Under the pieces are notes generated by a model that saw only the letters and a list, made by a program, of their open reading frames with translations, was not told the origin of the DNA and did not search any database. This document shows positions 8,677 through 17,327 of a DNA stretch of 59,696 nucleotides, one piece after another. Positions within the stretch are counted from its first letter, which is position 1, and the number at the start of each line of letters is the position of its first letter. A program made the translations under genes and the position numbers. The stretch is from Bacteroidota bacterium (GTDB taxonomy: Bacteria > Bacteroidota > Bacteroidia > Chitinophagales > Chitinophagaceae), in NCBI GenBank assembly GCA_003175695.1, contig PSRA01000080.1:1-59696 (forward strand). The letters are read 5' to 3'.

Positions 8677-9045
8677 ATGCGTGAAGAATTTGAAAAAATT
8701 GAGGAAACGGTGGCGCACCTCAAGACTTATGTAAGCACAAAGATTGAGGAGGCTAAACTAAGTGCGGCAGACAGGGTATCGGACGTTCTTTCGGTGTTTA
8801 TTGCCAAGCTGCTCACCAGCCTGCTCTTCTTTTTGTTTGTGCTATTCGCAAGTACTTCGGCTGCATATGCAATCGGAAGCAAATTGGGGCGAACTTGGCT
8901 TGGCTTTCTGATTGTTGCTCTTTCTTACTTGTTGTTAGGATGGATAGTCTGGATAGCAAGGGAAAGGCTTCTGCGCATCCCCATTATGAATTCAATTATT
9001 CGCAGGCTTTTTAAAGACGAACCGGAAGAATATGAAAAGAATTAA
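8677..9045 (+). CDS. Phage holin family (DUF1469/Actinobacterial-holin-X-like) membrane protein
   Basis: 122 residues from ATG 8677. It has an N-terminal amphipathic helix (1-40), two strong transmembrane segments (about 43-67 and 76-97), and a basic C-terminal tail. This topology is that of the 'phage holin family' proteins that are chromosomal and not phage-derived in Bacteroidota. The start at 8677 is preferred over upstream in-frame codons that would overlap the YtxH gene. Its last 14 nt overlap the next gene, so the two are likely translated together. A role in the cell envelope is inferred from topology and neighbours. Confidence 0.75.
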   Translation: MREEFEKIEETVAHLKTYVSTKIEEAKLSAADRVSDVLSVFIAKLLTSLLFFLFVLFASTSAAYAIGSKLGRTWLGFLIVALSYLLLGWIVWIARERLLRIPIMNSIIRRLFKDEPEEYEKN

Positions 9046-9334
9046 AAACAATCACCACTTGCAGGAACAGCGATTGGCTCTTCGGGTAAGAGAATTTGAG
9101 TTAGAGAAATCACTTCGCAAGGATTGGAAAGAGTTAAAAGAAAAATGGAACCCGTCGACAGCACTCGAAAATTCCAAACATTCCCATTGGTTAACAGAAT
9201 TGTTGCAGGTAGCAAGCGCTTCGCTAACAAGAAAAATACTGGAAAAAGCGGAAGAAAAAATTGAAGAAAGTTCCAATAAAGGAATTGAATTTCTTAATCA
9301 CCGTATTCTTCATTTGCAAAATAAACGCAAGTAG
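9032..9334 (+). CDS. Small coiled-coil protein of the YtxH/holin cassette
   Basis: 100 residues, very rich in Glu, Lys, Leu and Arg, with a long predicted helix at residues 10-45 ('QEQRLALRVREFELEKSLRK') and another at about 60-85. No signal peptide or membrane segment. The gene overlaps the preceding gene by 14 nt. I do not recognise a named family; proteins of this size and composition commonly follow YtxH and holin-like genes in this phylum. Function unknown. Confidence 0.65.
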   Translation: MKRIKNNHHLQEQRLALRVREFELEKSLRKDWKELKEKWNPSTALENSKHSHWLTELLQVASASLTRKILEKAEEKIEESSNKGIEFLNHRILHLQNKRK

Positions 9335-9385
9335 CATCCTCCCTTGATTCCTTCAAGATGAAGATTAAAGCCGACTCCCATAATC

Positions 9386-9688
9386 TCAGCTTTGAAGGAC
9401 CGTAGACAATCTTTTGATGATCTCATTTGCCGGTGTGACGCCACTGTTTCTCCAGAGAATATTTCCCTCTTTAAAAATTATTAAAGTAGGTACCGCCTGA
9501 ACATTATACATCCGGGCATATTCAGGATTTTTATCTACGTCCATTTTGAGAATCGTGACTCTTTCCCCCAATTTTCCCTTGAGTTCGTGAAGTATTGGGG
9601 TCATGAGTTTACAGGGGCCACACCATTCGGCAAAAAAATCAACCACTACTGGTTTTGAACCTTTGATATGAGCATTGAAATTTTGCAT
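9386..9688 (-). CDS. trxA: Thioredoxin
   Basis: 100 residues, normal thioredoxin size. The active site WCGPC sits in 'VVDFFAEWCGPCKLMTPIL' and the cis-proline loop is 'VQAVPTLIIFKEG'. It reduces protein disulfides in the cytoplasm, fed by thioredoxin reductase (not in the window). No signal peptide, so it is not a periplasmic Trx-like protein. It is convergent with the YtxH cassette and fits the stress block (OsmC and peroxide detoxification depend on thiol reduction). Confidence 0.93.
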   Translation of the reverse strand: MQNFNAHIKGSKPVVVDFFAEWCGPCKLMTPILHELKGKLGERVTILKMDVDKNPEYARMYNVQAVPTLIIFKEGNILWRNSGVTPANEIIKRLSTVLQS

Positions 9689-9750
9689 ATCAAATAATTG
9701 GAAGTGAGGAAAGAGCTATCATTGGGTCAATACTTTCAACCCTCAATTTA

Positions 9751-9948
9751 TTAAAATGTTTTCGGATCATTTTTTTCCGGAGGGGGAATTTCGGCCGGTT
9801 TGGGTTCTTCTGGTTCCCGGAAAGGGGTGATTTCGGGTTCCTCGGGCATAGGAGGTTCTTTTCCAGGAATTTCCGGGTTGATTTCAGGCCTTCGCCCAGG
9901 TTCTGGTTCTTCCGGGAATTTTTGTGGTTTCTTTTTATCACTTTTCAT
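9751..9948 (-). CDS. Small proline/glutamate/lysine-rich protein
   Basis: 65 residues, about a third proline, with repeated PE/PEEP/PEIP units ('PEIPGKEPPMPEEPEITP') after a basic start (MKSDKKKP). There is no cysteine and no membrane segment. An alternative minus-strand frame over the same DNA (9690-9941) gives an equally open but compositionally random protein, so the coding frame is chosen on the periodic proline pattern. Such proline-rich mini-proteins occur in this phylum, but I cannot assign a function. It is likely disordered. Confidence 0.45.
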   Translation of the reverse strand: MKSDKKKPQKFPEEPEPGRRPEINPEIPGKEPPMPEEPEITPFREPEEPKPAEIPPPEKNDPKTF

Positions 9949-10065
9949 ATTGAAAGGGCTGCAAATCGTTTGCCGTCTTTTTTTTTAAACCCGTCTCTTA
10001 GACCTAAATCTAGGATCGCCCAATTCGGATTTAACGCATTTGTATGATTAGAACAATAAATCCGC

Positions 10066-13000
10066 TCAATGGACAATTCGAGGAGCCAGTAATTTGTATA
10101 AGACCGGTGTAACCACCCTGGTTAATAGTGTGGAGCTGATCAAACCACCGATAATCACCAGGGCTAATGGCGAATAAAGCGGGTTACGCTCCAAAACCAG
10201 CGGTGTCAATCCACCAATTGCCGTAAGAGTTGTCAAAATAATGGGTATAAACCGCGTTTCACCTGCCTCCTGGATTGCGTCATTCAGGCTCATCCCTTTT
10301 TTTCTCAGCTGATCAGTATAATCGACCAACAGAATCGAATTCTTGACTTCAATACCCACCAGCGCAATCAGGCCGATCACTGCCACAAAAGAAAAGGTGT
10401 TTCCTGAGATCAATAGGGCCATGACCGCTCCAATGATGCCCAAAGGAATCACTGACAACACGATCAGAATGCCTTTGAATGTTTTGAATTCGAGAATCAA
10501 TACACCCAAAAGACCAAATACGGTGATGAGTATAATGGTACCCAACCCTCCAAAACTTTCTTTGCTTGCTTCAATATCTCCGGCAGCTACAAAGGACGCA
10601 CCTTTCGGAAACGACATTTGATTTAGTTCTTTCAGAATTCCATCTGTAACCGTTGCGGTATTAAAGCCGCTTTTTACAAATGACGTTATCACCGTATATC
10701 TGTCCTTATCGAAATGCTTAATGTTAGTTGGTGAAGTTTGAAATTGAAGATCGGCCAATTGATTTAAAGGAATCAACGCTCCATTGTAACTGCTTACAAA
10801 AATCTTCTTGAAAACATCAAAGGTTTGTTTGTTGTTTTTCGGGAGTGTAATGTTGATGTTGTACTCGTCACCATTTTCCTTTCGGTATGTACCAATGTTC
10901 AGACCTGTAACTGCCATTCGGATAGTACGGTCAATTTCGCTGACGGCAACTCCTAACAAGCCCGCTTTGTCTTTATTCACTTTGACCTTTATATCCGTTT
11001 TTAATGTTGTCAAATCATTGTTTACATACATGGTACCCGGTGTCTTCCGGATCAGATCTTCGACCATGAAAGAAAGCGAGCGCAAAGTGTCCAGATCTTC
11101 ACTGAACAAACGAATAGCAATGGGCGCTTCTATTGGCGGACCCTGCTCGAAGTCCTTTACTTCAATTTTTGCATTTGGAAAATCTCTGAATGTGGTTCTT
11201 AATTCATCAATTAGTTTTTTCTTTTTGTCAGGAGGAGTATTGTTGAGCTGAATGAAAATCTGAGCGTTATTGTCCGCATTACCCACCGGAACGACGTTGT
11301 AATAAATGCGGGGGTTACCATGACCGACATTTGATGCATAATTTTTCAAATCCGGAATTTTCCTGACGTAAGACTCCACATATCGCGTAACGGAATCTGT
11401 TGTTGACAAACTGCTACCCAGCGGAGTTTCAATGTTAACGAGAAACATGGGTTTTTCTGAAGCGGGAAATATGCTGAATCCGACCACAGGCACGAGTGCC
11501 AGGGAACCAAGAAAAATAATCAGGGCAATGCTCAGAGTCAATACTGGCCTTGCAATTGCAGCATGCAGCAGCTTTCTGTATGAGCCTCCGATCATTTTTT
11601 TCAAACCGCGAAGAAAAATATTCCCTTCTGCGTTTTCATGATTGCTAAGGATTCGACTTGAAAGAAATGGAATAATCGTGAGTGAGACAAATAAGGAAGC
11701 TAATACAGTGGCAACCACTGCAGCGGGCAGGCTGCGTATAAAATCCCCTGCCCCTTCCGGCAGAAACAACAAAGGGAGAAATGCAAAGATTAACGTAGCC
11801 GTGCATCCGAGAACCGCCAAACCAATTTGCTTGGTTGCAGCCATGGCTGCCTCTCCCTTGCTATATCCACTGCGAAGCCAACGCTCAATATTTTCAACCA
11901 CAACAATGCTGTCATCCACTAACAGCCCTAAGGCCACTACAAATCCGACAATACTCAGTTGATTAATAGAAAATCCAAAAATATCCAAAAGAAAAAGACC
12001 AATAGCGAGAGACAAAGGAATCGAAACCATAACCACCACACTTGCGCGAAATCCCAGCGGTAACAGTGTTAGAGAGACTAGGCAAATTGCCATGATAAAA
12101 TCAATTGTAAAACCGCTCAATCTTTTGTGCACACTTTCGGCATTGTTAAAACTTTGCTCGAATGCAATGGAGCGCGGCAATTCCTTCTTAAATTGATCAA
12201 CAACTAAATTCATTTCTTTTTCAACATCGAAAATATTCGTGCCCATTTTTCGGCTGGCTGTAACAAAAACGGCTCTTTTGCCATTTAATCTGCCAATATA
12301 ATTTTGTTCTTCATAATCAAATTTCACATCGCTGATATCGCGGACGTAGACTATTTTTCCGCTTGTGCTTGTCACTATCGTATTGGCGATCTCGTTGACT
12401 GACTTGTAATCACCGCTAGTCTTGATGTTGAATTTTTTCGTTCCCAGTTCGACACTACCGCCAGGGATGTTCACATTTTCATTTTGAATGGCGCTCAATA
12501 CACGACCAAGAGGGATCCTGTCCTGGGCCATTTTTTCGAGATTCAAACTCAGCCTGATTTGTTGCTGTGGGAATGCCCAATTATCGACATTCTTAAGCGA
12601 CTTTATCTTTTCCAGTCTTTTTTTCAGCTCCTTGCTCCATTCCTCCAAATCCCTATAAGGAATGGTTTCGCTCATCAAAGCATATTGTGCGATGTTGACA
12701 TCGCTAGGACTAAATTTCAGGATATCAATAGATAGTATGTCTTTGGGGAGGTTGCCACGTAGCGCATCCATCTCCCGGACAAGGTCCTGGTATTTTTTGT
12801 CCGGATCAGTCTGGTATTTGAATTCAACGTCAATGACGGCCAATCCATCTTCAATTCTGGAACGGATTCTTTTGATATCGTCCAACTCATTTACTTTCTT
12901 CTCGATGTTGTCGACAACAAGTTCTTCCATATCCTTAGGGCTTGTGCCAGGATAAATAACAACAACATTAAATTGCGGAGACTGGAAGTCAGGATCTTCT

Positions 13001-13104
13001 CCTCTCGGCATGTGCAATAAAGAGTTGATGCCTATTGCAGCCAACATCACGAATACAATCAATGTGAATTGATAGTTCTTGACAGAAAAATCTGTTATTT
13101 TCAT
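10066..13104 (-). CDS. RND-family efflux pump, inner-membrane permease
   Basis: 1012 residues, normal for an RND pump. Order: TM1 at about 14-32, first porter/docking loop, TM2-6 at about 330-480 with the proton-relay motif 'GLLVDDSIVVVENIER' (paired Asp in TM4), a cytoplasmic linker, TM7 near 515-540, second periplasmic loop, and TM8-12 to the end. The TM4 pattern matches hydrophobe/amphiphile exporters (HAE, AcrB-like), not the heavy-metal type. It exports toxic compounds from the periplasm using the proton gradient. It is the last gene of the channel-adaptor-pump operon and presumably under the neighbouring TetR regulator. The substrate range is not predictable. Confidence 0.93.
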   Translation of the reverse strand: MKITDFSVKNYQFTLIVFVMLAAIGINSLLHMPRGEDPDFQSPQFNVVVIYPGTSPKDMEELVVDNIEKKVNELDDIKRIRSRIEDGLAVIDVEFKYQTDPDKKYQDLVREMDALRGNLPKDILSIDILKFSPSDVNIAQYALMSETIPYRDLEEWSKELKKRLEKIKSLKNVDNWAFPQQQIRLSLNLEKMAQDRIPLGRVLSAIQNENVNIPGGSVELGTKKFNIKTSGDYKSVNEIANTIVTSTSGKIVYVRDISDVKFDYEEQNYIGRLNGKRAVFVTASRKMGTNIFDVEKEMNLVVDQFKKELPRSIAFEQSFNNAESVHKRLSGFTIDFIMAICLVSLTLLPLGFRASVVVMVSIPLSLAIGLFLLDIFGFSINQLSIVGFVVALGLLVDDSIVVVENIERWLRSGYSKGEAAMAATKQIGLAVLGCTATLIFAFLPLLFLPEGAGDFIRSLPAAVVATVLASLFVSLTIIPFLSSRILSNHENAEGNIFLRGLKKMIGGSYRKLLHAAIARPVLTLSIALIIFLGSLALVPVVGFSIFPASEKPMFLVNIETPLGSSLSTTDSVTRYVESYVRKIPDLKNYASNVGHGNPRIYYNVVPVGNADNNAQIFIQLNNTPPDKKKKLIDELRTTFRDFPNAKIEVKDFEQGPPIEAPIAIRLFSEDLDTLRSLSFMVEDLIRKTPGTMYVNNDLTTLKTDIKVKVNKDKAGLLGVAVSEIDRTIRMAVTGLNIGTYRKENGDEYNINITLPKNNKQTFDVFKKIFVSSYNGALIPLNQLADLQFQTSPTNIKHFDKDRYTVITSFVKSGFNTATVTDGILKELNQMSFPKGASFVAAGDIEASKESFGGLGTIILITVFGLLGVLILEFKTFKGILIVLSVIPLGIIGAVMALLISGNTFSFVAVIGLIALVGIEVKNSILLVDYTDQLRKKGMSLNDAIQEAGETRFIPIILTTLTAIGGLTPLVLERNPLYSPLALVIIGGLISSTLLTRVVTPVLYKLLAPRIVH

Positions 13105-13121
13105 GATAAAAGTTTTTGGGC

Positions 13122-13145
13122 GCTGAATTCGATTTGGAATTCAGC
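13122..13145. other. Hairpin between adaptor and pump genes
   Basis: GCTGAATTC (13122-13130) and GAATTCAGC (13137-13145) form a perfect 9-bp stem with a 6-nt loop in the 76-nt adaptor-pump gap. With no T-run on the transcribed strand, an mRNA-processing or stabilising hairpin is more likely than a terminator. Confidence 0.5.
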
Positions 13146-13180
13146 ACAATAATTAGTTTATGAAACTATTTTTATGAAGC

Positions 13181-14245
13181 TTAGGGATTGCTTTTGAGTA
13201 GCTTTACTCTTGAATTCTCTGTGAGATAACCCACTCCTTCTTTCACAACCGCACGCACATTTTGAATGCCGCCAACAATAGCTACAGAATCCTTCTCAAT
13301 AAAGGCAATCTGGACCTTGTGTCGGGCGACTGATTTACCGTCTTCATTCACACTGTATACAAAGCCAGATTTTTTATCCGCTTCTGCCAGGGCTTCAACA
13401 GGGATCATACCCAGTTGCTGATTTGAGTTTTGCGCCTGTATAGAAACTGTCGCAAATAATCCTGGCGCCAGCTTTTTGTTTCCAGGTAATACGCTTACTT
13501 CTACTTCATAGGTTCCGCTGGACGGGTCAGCAGATTGCTCGATTTTGCTGACTGATCCTTGGAGTGGCTGATCAGGATAGGCATCTACTAAAATCACGGC
13601 GCGATCGTTGACGCGCAATGCTGCCCAATCTTTGTCGCTGGCGCCAAAGCGCAAGACCCAATCATGACTTGAAGTTCCATTCATCATCAAAACAGGAGTT
13701 CCAGCACTGGCGAACTCTCCTTCATTCATTAGTTTCTTCGCAATGGTGCCACTGGCGGCTGCTCGGATTTGCGCATAAGCTTGGTTAAATTGAGCAATTC
13801 GAAGGTTTTCCTTACCGACGTTCAATTGAGTTTGTGCATTTTGGTATTGTTCCAGCGTTGCAGCGGTGTCAGCCAATAAATTCTTCATCCTTATTTCGTC
13901 ACGGCTCAATTTTTCTACATTTTGATTTGCCTGCTTTACCTGTGCATTAATCTCAGTAAGATCCAATGTGGCGAGTATTTGGCCTTTCTTGACGAAATCA
14001 CCCTCACGAACAAAAATTCTCGAGATAATGCCGCCGATTTTGAAAGATAATTTTGCTTCTTCAACTGAGGCAATCGTGCCTGAATATTCTAATCTTGGTG
14101 AATATGAAGAAAGTGTAACCGGAACAGTTTTAACAACAATTGTGTCTTCAGTTGCCGCATTTGAATGAATATCTGAATGGCAGGCTCCAAAAATTAATAG
14201 AGAAAAGAGCGGGATTGAAATTGAAATCTGTTGGAATGGTTTCAT
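13181..14245 (-). CDS. RND efflux periplasmic adaptor (membrane fusion lipoprotein)
   Basis: 354 residues. The N terminus has a signal peptide ending in a lipobox 'LLIFGAC', so Cys21 should be lipidated. Then come a barrel-sandwich/lipoyl domain ('FKIGGIISRIFVREGDFVKK', about 65-90), an alpha-helical hairpin (about 95-150), the second lipoyl half ('AAASGTIAKKLMNEGEFASA'), and beta-barrel and membrane-proximal domains. It links the pump to the outer-membrane channel. The hairpin is short, as in AcrA/MexA-like adaptors. It is encoded 27 nt after the channel gene and upstream of the pump. Confidence 0.92.
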   Translation of the reverse strand: MKPFQQISISIPLFSLLIFGACHSDIHSNAATEDTIVVKTVPVTLSSYSPRLEYSGTIASVEEAKLSFKIGGIISRIFVREGDFVKKGQILATLDLTEINAQVKQANQNVEKLSRDEIRMKNLLADTAATLEQYQNAQTQLNVGKENLRIAQFNQAYAQIRAAASGTIAKKLMNEGEFASAGTPVLMMNGTSSHDWVLRFGASDKDWAALRVNDRAVILVDAYPDQPLQGSVSKIEQSADPSSGTYEVEVSVLPGNKKLAPGLFATVSIQAQNSNQQLGMIPVEALAEADKKSGFVYSVNEDGKSVARHKVQIAFIEKDSVAIVGGIQNVRAVVKEGVGYLTENSRVKLLKSNP

Positions 14246-14272
14246 AAAAAAACATTTTTTCAGTGATAAGAT

Positions 14273-15646
14273 TTATTTCGATTTGTGATCTTCTATGTTG
14301 TAAGTCGCCATAACCCGTTCGAGTTCTGAAGCCCTGTTTAACACGGCCAGTTGCGCCAATGAGTACCGGATCTCGGCATTTGTCATTTGAGTACGGGCAT
14401 CAATTAGTTCCAGCTGAAGCGCCTGGCCTTCACGATACCGGCTCTGAGCCAAACGATATACTTCTCTTGTACTGATTACTTCATCAAATGAATTGTGCAT
14501 GGCTTCCCAAGCTGCCTTATAGCTGTTGTAAGTAGTTACAGCTTGCAACTGTATTTGATTGACTGCATATTCATATTGATTTTTGATGGCATCAATGTCA
14601 ATTTCACTCTGTCTTACTTTAAGCCGATTGTCGTTTCCTTTGAAAATATTCCATTGCAATTGAAGGCCTCCAAGCTGATACAACTGGCGATCATCGAACT
14701 TAAATCCGTATCCCTGGAATCCAATATTGTAAAAACCACTTATGACAGGTAGCTTGTAGCTTTGATTCAATTTGAGATTCATTTCAAGCGCACGTTGTGA
14801 ACTTTTGAGTTGCATCAATTCTTCTCTTTTTTCCGGAACTTCCATCGTGAGTTGCAACTCATTTTCAAGGGTGTGAAGAATGGCACTATCAAATCCTATG
14901 GAAGTTTCCAAGGGCTGGTTCAACAGAAAATTAAAATAGGCGGCAGCATTTTGATGATTTTGTTCAGCATTTGCCAATGAAGTTTGCACCTGGCTAACTT
15001 CCGCTTTAGCTTTCAGCACCACTTCTTTTGTTGCGGCGTTGTTCTTGACGAGCTTTTCTGCGAACCTCAGGTTTTCACGATCCGTAGCGAGTGCATTTTC
15101 AAAAATTGTGAGCGCTTTGACTGATTGCAGGTATTGAAAATAAGCCTGCTTAATATTGTTTACTAATTCCCGCTTGTAAAGATTCACCTGTTCTTCCTGG
15201 TTGGTGATCATTTCTTGTTTGATCATTTTATTATACCACAATTGAGGATCATAAAGAGGAACATTCACCTCAACTCTCGTATCATGGTAATCGTTAGGAA
15301 GAAATTGTATGCTCTGATTTTTTACCTGCGGGAATTTGGCTGATGAAGTCAGCTGATTTAATGAAGAATATACATTATTCAGCAGATCACCGATTGGCAC
15401 TTCGATCGTCCTGCCACCATTTGCCAATGTGTATTGAGAGTTGAAACTTGCCTGCGGATAAAACAACGCCTTGGCTCTGTCGAGATCTAACCTTGCTTTT
15501 TTGAGATCGAATGATTTTTGTTTGATCGCGAGATTACTGTCGAGGCCTTTTTGAATATATGCATCGAGTGTTTGCGCGAAGGCTCTCTGCCAAAGCGAGT
15601 ATAATAGGAGCAGGCAGAAGATGATGATAATGGTTTTCTTGTTCAT
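14273..15646 (-). CDS. TolC-family outer-membrane efflux channel
   Basis: 457 residues with an N-terminal signal peptide (1-24, 'SLWQRAFA' before cleavage) and the two repeated helical OEP domains of TolC proteins, at about 25-235 and 245-450. Long heptad-rich helices and 'ALEMNLKLNQSYKLPVISGF' at the start of the second repeat are typical. As a trimer it forms the outer-membrane duct of the RND system. First gene of the operon. A palindrome shared with the tetR promoter lies 29 nt before its ATG, implying TetR control. Confidence 0.92.
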   Translation of the reverse strand: MNKKTIIIIFCLLLLYSLWQRAFAQTLDAYIQKGLDSNLAIKQKSFDLKKARLDLDRAKALFYPQASFNSQYTLANGGRTIEVPIGDLLNNVYSSLNQLTSSAKFPQVKNQSIQFLPNDYHDTRVEVNVPLYDPQLWYNKMIKQEMITNQEEQVNLYKRELVNNIKQAYFQYLQSVKALTIFENALATDRENLRFAEKLVKNNAATKEVVLKAKAEVSQVQTSLANAEQNHQNAAAYFNFLLNQPLETSIGFDSAILHTLENELQLTMEVPEKREELMQLKSSQRALEMNLKLNQSYKLPVISGFYNIGFQGYGFKFDDRQLYQLGGLQLQWNIFKGNDNRLKVRQSEIDIDAIKNQYEYAVNQIQLQAVTTYNSYKAAWEAMHNSFDEVISTREVYRLAQSRYREGQALQLELIDARTQMTNAEIRYSLAQLAVLNRASELERVMATYNIEDHKSK

Positions 15647-15674
15647 AAGAGTGTTTATTAATTATGTTCATATA

Positions 15675-15689
15675 CTTAACATTGTTAAC
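15675..15689 (-). promoter_or_regulatory. TetR operator upstream of the efflux operon
   Basis: CTTAACATTGTTAAC, identical at 14 of 15 positions to the palindrome in front of tetR. The shared block is 17 bp (ATACTTAACATTGTTAA). It sits between a TTTG (15701-15698 on the minus strand) and a weak TATATGAA -7 candidate (15674-15667), the position expected for repression of the channel-adaptor-pump operon. Confidence 0.7.
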
Positions 15690-15706
15690 TAATTAGGCAA
15701 AAAAAT

Positions 15707-16336
15707 TTACCTTAGTGAAAGGTCAATTGTGCCCATTAACCAGTTAACAGATTGATGCATCAGCGCCTTCAGATCAGGAATTTCTCCGAGCTTGTCGAAT
15801 CTTTCCCTGATAGCCAGGCTGACGAGTCCATGCACCATACCCCAAATCGCCATTGCAACAGAATCAATGTTGCTTGCCGGCATAATTAGTTTCTTTTCCA
15901 TTGCTTCGCTAATGGTGTCTTTGAGGAGTTTCAGAGCATTTTCTCCGGGGGTCCAGTCGCAGTTTGCCATCTCTGCTAACGCTTTCATGGGGGCCCGCTG
16001 GATAAACATTACGTCGTAGAATTCAGGATTGGCGAGACCAAATTCGATATAGTTTTCGCCCATTTTGTGGAGGCGGGTAATTGGATTTGCGATTCCTGCC
16101 AAGGGTTGGTTCATCATGGCAAATTTTTGAAAACCCATTTCATGCAGGCTGTAAAAAATTTCGTTCTTATCCTTAAAGTATAGGTATACAGTGGTCGGAC
16201 TATATTCAATGAGATCGGCAATCTTTCTTATCGTGACGTTATCAAATCCTTCTTCAATAAATAACTTCATCGATGCATCGAGGATTTGTTTCCTGATCTC
16301 GAGCTTTTGTTTTCCTTTTCTTTCCGCTATACCCAT
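15707..16336 (-). CDS. TetR/AcrR-family repressor of the efflux operon
   Basis: 209 residues. The N-terminal helix-turn-helix at about 29-55 ('VTIRKIADLIEYSPTTVYLY' then 'FKDKNEIFYSL') is a standard TetR_N domain. The C-terminal helical ligand domain resembles the WHG type ('AIWGMVHGLVSLAIRERFD'). TetR proteins in this setting repress the adjacent pump and are released by its substrates. The gene is upstream of, and in the same direction as, the efflux operon. Its own promoter contains a perfect copy of the operator, so it should be autoregulated. Confidence 0.9.
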   Translation of the reverse strand: MGIAERKGKQKLEIRKQILDASMKLFIEEGFDNVTIRKIADLIEYSPTTVYLYFKDKNEIFYSLHEMGFQKFAMMNQPLAGIANPITRLHKMGENYIEFGLANPEFYDVMFIQRAPMKALAEMANCDWTPGENALKLLKDTISEAMEKKLIMPASNIDSVAMAIWGMVHGLVSLAIRERFDKLGEIPDLKALMHQSVNWLMGTIDLSLR

Positions 16337-16348
16337 AATTAAACGATG

Positions 16349-16379
16349 TAAAAATACTTAACATTGTTAAGTTTCCAAA
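16349..16379 (-). promoter_or_regulatory. tetR promoter with embedded TetR operator
   Basis: On the minus strand: TTTG (16379-16376), exactly 19 nt, then TATTTTTA (16356-16349), a close fit to TTTG-N19-TAnnTTTG. The perfect 15-bp palindrome CTTAACATTGTTAAG (16357-16371) fills most of the spacer, so bound repressor would block polymerase. Confidence 0.7.
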
Positions 16380-16466
16380 TTTTTTGGAGACTTTTTAAAA
16401 AAAAAACTGTTTTTACCCAGGCGCAATCTAAGATAAAAGATGCTTCTGCTGGCCATTTCTGATCAA

Positions 16467-16486
16467 AAGCTGCAGCAAAGCAGCTT
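16467..16486. other. Short hairpin in tetR-VOC intergenic region
   Basis: AAGCTGC (16467-16473) and GCAGCTT (16480-16486) form a perfect 7-bp stem with a 6-nt loop, just left of the larger palindrome at 16500. Role unknown. Confidence 0.4.
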
Positions 16487-16499
16487 AAGAATTAATTTG

Positions 16500-16543
16500 C
16501 GCAAGTATGTTCTTGCATATATATTTGCAAGCACATACTTGCG
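16500..16543. promoter_or_regulatory. 44-bp nested palindrome upstream of the VOC gene
   Basis: Outer arms CGCAAGTATGT (16500-16510) and ACATACTTGCG (16533-16543) are perfect reverse complements. Inner arms CTTGCA (16512-16517) and TGCAAG (16526-16531) also pair, with one mismatch between the layers and an 8-nt AT loop. A TATTTTTTG stretch follows at once (16544-16552) and may be the -7 region of the VOC gene, making this a candidate operator. Read as RNA on the plus strand it would also be a hairpin followed by a T-run. Confidence 0.6.
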
Positions 16544-16609
16544 TATTTTTTGGAAATCACGAGGAAGTTTTGCAATACCAAATAAAAAAAACAACTAAAA
16601 ACATGAATC

Positions 16610-17053
16610 ATGGCACTTATCAATCCACACATTAACTTCAACGGAAATGCCGAAGAAGCATTTACCTTTTACAAATCAGTATTTGGCGGAGAGTTTGCGA
16701 AGGTTATTCGTTTCAAAGACCTTGCAAGTTCTGGCTTCCCAATAGGAGAAAAAGAAAAAAATAAAATTATGCATATTGCTTTGCCTATCGGCAAGAGTAA
16801 TATGCTGATGGCAAATGACGTCCCAGAAAGTATGGGACGAACCAACGAAAATGAGAACAGGAGTAAAATCTCAATTAGTGCAGAAAGTAAAGAAGAGGCA
16901 GATAAATTATTTAATGGTCTTTCGGCAGGCGGAAAAATAGAAATGCCAATTTCAGATAGTCCTTGGGGTTCATATTTTGGTATGTTTAGAGACAAATACG
17001 GAATTGAATGGATGGTGAACTTTGACTCAAATATAATGGTCAATAGCAACTGA
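16610..17053 (+). CDS. VOC family protein (PhnB/glyoxalase-like)
   Basis: 147 residues starting 'MALINPHINFNGNAEEAFTF', the standard opening of PhnB-like VOC proteins, with 'FYKSVFGGEF' next and the closing 'SPWGSYFGMFRDKYGIEWMV'. Two beta-alpha-beta-beta-beta modules are expected. VOC members include glyoxalases, dioxygenases and resistance proteins; PhnB-type ones have no settled activity. The gene stands alone between palindromic sequences and is divergent from tetR. The flanking 17.06-17.27 kb is non-coding, consistent with a self-contained acquired gene, but that is inference. Confidence 0.85.
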   Translation: MALINPHINFNGNAEEAFTFYKSVFGGEFAKVIRFKDLASSGFPIGEKEKNKIMHIALPIGKSNMLMANDVPESMGRTNENENRSKISISAESKEEADKLFNGLSAGGKIEMPISDSPWGSYFGMFRDKYGIEWMVNFDSNIMVNSN

Positions 17054-17270
17054 CGAAAAATAACCAACGGCTAACATCGGTGTAGCAAAACCGGGGCTGA
17101 CGATTTTAATTGAGCATTTGTGTAGCTATCCGAGTTTGTGCCTAATTTTGGTTTGAGAATTTTCAAATGCCCTGCTCTCACCAACTTACGGACATCCCTC
17201 CAATCATAAACTTATCGTAGATAAAGGAACCGAATCTGACATCGTAGCAAGAGCGTTCTGAGTGTAAACA

Positions 17271-17303
17271 ATTGTTACAACCAATATAGAGACTATATTG
17301 GTT
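17271..17303 (+). promoter_or_regulatory. Promoter with overlapping operator-like inverted repeat (SRPBCC gene)
   Basis: ATTG (17271-17274), 19 nt, then TATATTGG (17294-17301) approximates the -33/-7 consensus. A perfect inverted repeat AACCAATATAG / CTATATTGGTT (17279-17289 and 17293-17303, 3-nt centre) overlaps spacer and -7 box. This is the geometry of a repressor site; the repressor is not in the window. Confidence 0.55.
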
Positions 17304-17327
17304 GCCATGCTATTAAAATCGATTCAT

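Noticed and set aside
17054-17278. Integron attC-like site after the VOC gene
   Set aside because: 'CGGCTAACATCGGTGTAG' looks superficially similar, but the RYYYAAC/GTTRRRY boxes and fold are not present.
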